Below, in pieces: positions 60,964 through 64,000 of a stretch of 64,000 nucleotides of DNA. Source of the DNA: Thioclava nitratireducens (GTDB lineage Bacteria; Pseudomonadota; Alphaproteobacteria; Rhodobacterales; Rhodobacteraceae). Position 1 is the first letter of the stretch. Every line of letters starts with the position of its first letter. The notes under the pieces were generated by a model that worked only from the letters and a program-made list of their open reading frames with translations, was not told where the DNA came from and did no database searches. Made by a program: the position numbers and the translations under genes. The stretch covers positions 47,501 to 111,500 of the forward strand of contig NZ_CP019437.1 in assembly GCF_001940525.2 (NCBI RefSeq), read 5' to 3'.

Positions 60964-62163
60964 ATGGGTGGAATAGTGATCGTCGGCGCGGGACAGGCCG
61001 CAGCCTCGATGGCCGCGAAACTGCGGGCGCTGAAATATGACGGCACGATCACCGTGATCGGCGCAGAGCCGGTGCCCCCCTATCAACGCCCACCGCTGTC
61101 GAAAGCCTATCTGCTGGGCGAGATGGAGCTGGAGCGGCTGACCCTGCGCGCCCCGGACTGGTGGCAGGAAAACGACATTACGCTGCGGCTCGGCACCTCG
61201 GTCACCGCAATCGACACCGAGGCGCGGACGGTGACCCTGTCGGATGGCGAGACGCTGGATTATGCCGAACTGGCGCTCTGCACCGGGGCCACGCCGCGCC
61301 GCCTACCCGCCGCGATCGGCGGCGATCTGGGCAATGTCTTCACCGTGCGCAACCTCGCCGATGTCGACCGGATGCAGCCCCTTTTCACCGCCGGCAAACG
61401 GCTGGTCGTGGTGGGCGGCGGTTATATCGGGCTGGAGGCGGCCGCGGTCGCGCGCAAGCTCGGCCTCGAGGTGACGCTGGTCGAGGCCGCGCCGCGCATC
61501 CTCGGCCGCGTCGCCTGCAAGGAGACCGCAGACGCGATCCGCGCGCTGCACAGCGAGCGCGGCGTGGAAATCCTCGAAGGGGTCGGCCTGACGCGACTGA
61601 CCGGCGAGGGAACCGTCACCGGCGCAATCCTCGAGGACGGGCGCGAATTGCCCGCCGATTTCGTGATCGTCGGCATCGGCATCACCCCCGACGAGGAAGT
61701 CGCCCGCGAAGCCGGTATCCATTGCGAGAACGGCATCGCCGCCGACGAGCAGGGCCGCACCTCCGTGCCCCATATCTGGGCGGCGGGGGATTGTGCCTCC
61801 TTCCCCGGCGCCGAGGAGCGGATCCGCCTCGAATCCGTCGGCAACGCGATCGACATGGGCGAGCTGGTCGCCGAGAACATGCTGGGTGCAGGTCGTCCTT
61901 ACGCCCCGAAAGCGTGGTTTTGGTCGGACCAGTTCGACGCGAAGCTGCAGATCGCCGGGCTCAATGCGGGCTACGATGAGGTCGTCACCCGCCGCGATGA
62001 GGGCAGCAGCTTCTGGTATTTCCGCGACGGCCGCCTGATCGCAGTGGACGCGATCAATGACGCGCGCGCCTACATGGTCGGCAAGCGCCTCATTGAAGCT
62101 GGCAAACCCGTCACGCCCGAGGCAGTCGAAAGCACGGCAGAGTTGAAAGCCCTGATGAAATGA
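60964..62163 (+). CDS. FAD-dependent ferredoxin/rubredoxin reductase-type enzyme
   Basis: A 399-residue NAD(P)H-dependent flavoprotein of the ferredoxin-reductase family used by many P450 and dioxygenase systems. The FAD-binding GxGxxG is in IVIVGAGQAAASMAAKL, the NADH-binding motif in LVVVGGGYIGLEAAAVA, the second FAD motif in IWAAGDCASFPG, and the C-terminal reductase domain includes WFWSDQFDAKLQIAGL. The start at 60964 (MGGIVIVG) follows GGAGAAAGAT; a GTG at 60952 would add four residues. Its electron acceptor is not encoded alongside. It overlaps rsmD by 4 nt. Confidence 0.88.
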   Translation: MGGIVIVGAGQAAASMAAKLRALKYDGTITVIGAEPVPPYQRPPLSKAYLLGEMELERLTLRAPDWWQENDITLRLGTSVTAIDTEARTVTLSDGETLDYAELALCTGATPRRLPAAIGGDLGNVFTVRNLADVDRMQPLFTAGKRLVVVGGGYIGLEAAAVARKLGLEVTLVEAAPRILGRVACKETADAIRALHSERGVEILEGVGLTRLTGEGTVTGAILEDGRELPADFVIVGIGITPDEEVAREAGIHCENGIAADEQGRTSVPHIWAAGDCASFPGAEERIRLESVGNAIDMGELVAENMLGAGRPYAPKAWFWSDQFDAKLQIAGLNAGYDEVVTRRDEGSSFWYFRDGRLIAVDAINDARAYMVGKRLIEAGKPVTPEAVESTAELKALMK

Positions 62164-62723
62164 GAATTATCGGAGGCGCTAAACGCGGGCTGAAGCTGGC
62201 GGATGTGGGTGCAGGCGACATGGATGCCCATCTGCGCCCCACGACCGACCGCGTGCGCGAGTCGATCTTCAACCTGCTGACCAATGGCGGGCACGGCAAT
62301 CCGGTGCCCGAGGCGCGGGTGCTCGACCTCTTCGCAGGTACCGGTGCACTGGGGCTGGAGGCGCTGTCGCGCGGCGCGGCCCGAGTGGCTTTCGTCGATG
62401 ACGGCACCGCCGCCCGCGCGCTTCTGCGCCGCAACATCGAGGCTATGCGCGCGATGGGCGTGACGGATGTCTGGCGGCGCGATGCGACCAATATGGGCCC
62501 CAATCGCGGCCCCGGCTACGACCTCATCTTCCTCGATCCGCCCTACGGGATGGGCTTGGGCGAACGCGCCCTCGCCTCCTGTCTCGAGAATGGATGGATC
62601 GCTCCGGGTGCGATGATTGTTTGGGAGGAGAACACCGCGCCGATCCTGCCCGCCGCCCTCGAACAGCTCGACCAGCGCCGCTATGGCGACACGCTCGTAA
62701 CTCTTGCCCGGATGCCCGAATGA
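62160..62723 (+). CDS. rsmD: 16S rRNA (guanine966-N2)-methyltransferase
   Basis: A 187-residue SAM-dependent methyltransferase. MRIIGGAKRGLKL is the conserved start, then RPTTDRVRESIFNLL, the SAM-binding VLDLFAGTGALGLEALSRG (motif I), and the catalytic DLIFLDPPYGMG ([ND]PPY motif). Overlaps of 4 nt with both the upstream reductase (ATGA) and the downstream HAD gene indicate translational coupling of all three. Confidence 0.95.
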   Translation: MRIIGGAKRGLKLADVGAGDMDAHLRPTTDRVRESIFNLLTNGGHGNPVPEARVLDLFAGTGALGLEALSRGAARVAFVDDGTAARALLRRNIEAMRAMGVTDVWRRDATNMGPNRGPGYDLIFLDPPYGMGLGERALASCLENGWIAPGAMIVWEENTAPILPAALEQLDQRRYGDTLVTLARMPE

Positions 62724-63388
62724 CGCAACACCACCCGATCCCGCACGCCGTCCTGTTCGATTGCGACGGTGTGCTCGTCGACAGCGAGCCCGCGACCTTC
62801 GATCTGATTCAGGAAGAATTCGCCCGCTACGGCGTGCACAAGACGATCTCCGAACTGGAAGACGCCTTCATCGGATCCACCATCGAAAACGTCTATCAAT
62901 GGGGCCGCGAGCATGGGGCCGATCTGCCAGAGGGCTGGGTCGACAGCTATTACAAGGCGCTCTACGTGCGGTTGCGCGAGGGGACCGAGCTGATGCCCGG
63001 CATCCCGCGCCTTCTCGCGCGTCTCGATGCGGAAGGCATTCCCTTCGCGGTCGGCTCGAACGGCCGGAAAGCGAAGATGGAGGCGACACTGGGCCAGCAC
63101 CCGGATATCCGCACGCGGCTGGAGGGTCTGCTGTTCTCGGGTCAGGACATGGGCATGCCAAAGCCGAAGCCCGATCTCTACATCCATGCCGCGCGCCATC
63201 TGGGCGCCGATCCGGCGGCCTGCGTGGTGATCGAGGACAGTCCTACCGGGGCGCGTGCGGCGAAAAACGCGGGGATGCGTTGTTTGGGCTACTCGCCGAA
63301 AGGCGACAATCCGCGGCTCGCGGCGGAAGGCGCCGAGCTCTTCACCGACATGCGTCAGGTGCCGCGGCTCATCGGCCTCGACCCCTGA
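62720..63388 (+). CDS. HAD-superfamily phosphatase (phosphoglycolate phosphatase-like)
   Basis: A 222-residue hydrolase. Motif I FDCDGVLVDSE carries the nucleophile Asp and the general acid Asp; motif II is the Ser in FAVGSNGRK; motif III is Lys in GMPKPKPDLY; motif IV is VVIEDSPTGARAA. The helical cap (about 20-90) places it in HAD subfamily IA, close to beta-phosphoglucomutase and phosphoglycolate phosphatase types; the exact substrate is unclear. ATG at 62720 overlaps the rsmD stop; the longer frame inside rsmD is rejected. Confidence 0.88.
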   Translation: MTQHHPIPHAVLFDCDGVLVDSEPATFDLIQEEFARYGVHKTISELEDAFIGSTIENVYQWGREHGADLPEGWVDSYYKALYVRLREGTELMPGIPRLLARLDAEGIPFAVGSNGRKAKMEATLGQHPDIRTRLEGLLFSGQDMGMPKPKPDLYIHAARHLGADPAACVVIEDSPTGARAAKNAGMRCLGYSPKGDNPRLAAEGAELFTDMRQVPRLIGLDP

Positions 63389-63530
63389 TCTTCGGCTTGG
63401 CTAAAATATCCCGGGGGGTGAGCCGGGATCAGCGGCCTTCCAGTGGAAGGACGCCCCGGCGAACGCCCGAAGCGCAAACGTAGGGCTGTGACGCAGCCAG
63501 CGGGGGCAAGCCCCCACCGCCCCCTGAACC
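63388..63530 (-). repeat. Dispersed intergenic element, copy C (reverse orientation)
   Basis: Read on the minus strand: GGGGGC-TT-GCCCCC hairpin (63506-63519), some 90 nt of GC-rich sequence, then CCCGGGATATTT-TAGC-CAAG-CCGAAGAT ending at 63388. It lies downstream of map in map's orientation, overlapping the last base of the HAD stop codon. The whole HAD-map gap consists of this element; no gene is seen in it. Confidence 0.65.
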
Positions 63531-64000
63531 TCAGCGCCAGGTCGGGTGGAAGCGCCCAGCCGGCGAGGTGGTGAAGATCTCGCAGCCATCGGCGGTCACG
63601 CCCACCGAATGCTCGAACTGCGCCGACAGCGATTTGTCCCGCGTCACGGCGGTCCAATCGTCGGCCAGAACCTTTGTCTCGGGGCGGCCGAGGTTCACCA
63701 TCGGCTCGATCGTGAAGATCATGCCCTCTTCCAGCATCGCGCCGGTGCCCGCGCGCCCGTAATGCAACACGTTCGGCGGCGCGTGGAACACCTTGCCCAC
63801 GCCGTGACCGCAGAAATCGCGCACCACCGACATGCGGTTGCTTTCGACGAATTTCTGGATCGCGTGGCCGATATCGCCAAAGGTGTTTCCGGGCTTCACC
63901 TGCTCGATGCCGACCATCAGCGAGTCATGGGTGACCTGAATCAGACGTTCGGCCTTGCGGCTCAAATTACCCGCTACATACATGCGCGAGCTGTCCCCGA
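63531..64000 (-). CDS. map: Methionine aminopeptidase, type I (3' part, truncated by window edge)
   Basis: The C-terminal 156 codons of a MetAP, which removes N-terminal Met after deformylation. Metal ligands are visible: Asp in GDSSRMY at the window edge, His in DFCGHGVGKVFHAPP, Glu in FTIEPMVNLG and Glu in SLSAQFEHSVGV. The remaining N-terminal part lies beyond base 64000. The enzyme acts on the same substrate as def, earlier in the window, but the two are 44 kb apart. The interior Met at 63983 is not the start. Confidence 0.95.
   Translation of the reverse strand, partial: GDSSRMYVAGNLSRKAERLIQVTHDSLMVGIEQVKPGNTFGDIGHAIQKFVESNRMSVVRDFCGHGVGKVFHAPPNVLHYGRAGTGAMLEEGMIFTIEPMVNLGRPETKVLADDWTAVTRDKSLSAQFEHSVGVTADGCEIFTTSPAGRFHPTWR

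Overview
The window is a GC-rich, densely coded chromosomal segment from an alphaproteobacterium, most likely a member of the Rhodobacteraceae (Roseobacter/Paracoccus/Thioclava type). The evidence is the smpB, def-def-fmt and glnK-amtB blocks, the zinc-ribbon form of DinB, a single Rsh enzyme, a one-cysteine L36, and short GC-rich intergenic elements of a kind I associate with that family. I see no rRNA, CRISPR array, transposase or prophage. One tRNA (Val, GAC) is present. About 69 protein genes are called, including one 9-codon minicistron and one gene cut by the right edge.

Layout. 1-3.3 kb: K+ channel, smpB, and sseA coupled to an aromatic/aspartate-type aminotransferase. 3.3-6.6 kb: marR-emrAB drug-efflux operon. 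6.6-8.3 kb: glnK-amtB (minus strand). 8.5-10.8 kb: bifunctional PBP1A. 10.8-12.2 kb: mlaA-mlaC. 12.4-15.5 kb: type I secretion ABC/MFP pair whose ATPase has degenerate motifs. 15.5-18.5 kb: lytic transglycosylase, a small unknown protein, a PatB-like C-S lyase. 18.6-22.8 kb: def, a degenerate def paralogue, fmt, tiny membrane ORFs, band-7/NfeD pair, and two similar small membrane proteins. 22.8-29.5 kb: pyrF, clpB behind a heat-shock promoter, dinB, N-formylglutamate amidohydrolase, tRNA-Val, rpmJ. 29.5-31.2 kb: a pseudo-caspase with peptidoglycan-binding repeats.

31.2-42.9 kb is the most coherent accessory block. A minus-strand operon encodes an AMP-forming acyl-CoA ligase, a complete Liv-type ABC importer (LivG, LivH, a 60-aa membrane protein, LivM, binding protein, LivF) and a PaaK-like ligase. 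Divergent from it are a soluble hybrid histidine kinase and an OmpR-type regulator. The simplest reading is sensing, uptake and CoA activation of a carboxylic acid; the substrate is not evident from sequence.

43-64 kb is mainly housekeeping: WGR-domain protein, DUF2062 protein, rsh, rpoZ, folK, NYN nuclease-like protein, YqaA-like protein, ispH, DUF3429, GST, rnhA, TRIC/YicG channel, lrgAB, smc, RidA, GDPD, a DUF482 acyltransferase-like protein, MscS, PCD (phhB), peroxiredoxin, FAD reductase, rsmD, HAD phosphatase, and map running off the edge.

Many adjacent genes overlap by 1-8 nt (sseA/aminotransferase, ABC/MFP, def/def2, qmcA/nfeD, HK/RR, gst/rnhA, reductase/rsmD/HAD), so translational coupling is common. 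A 28-nt dispersed intergenic element occurs three times (after clpB, smc and map).
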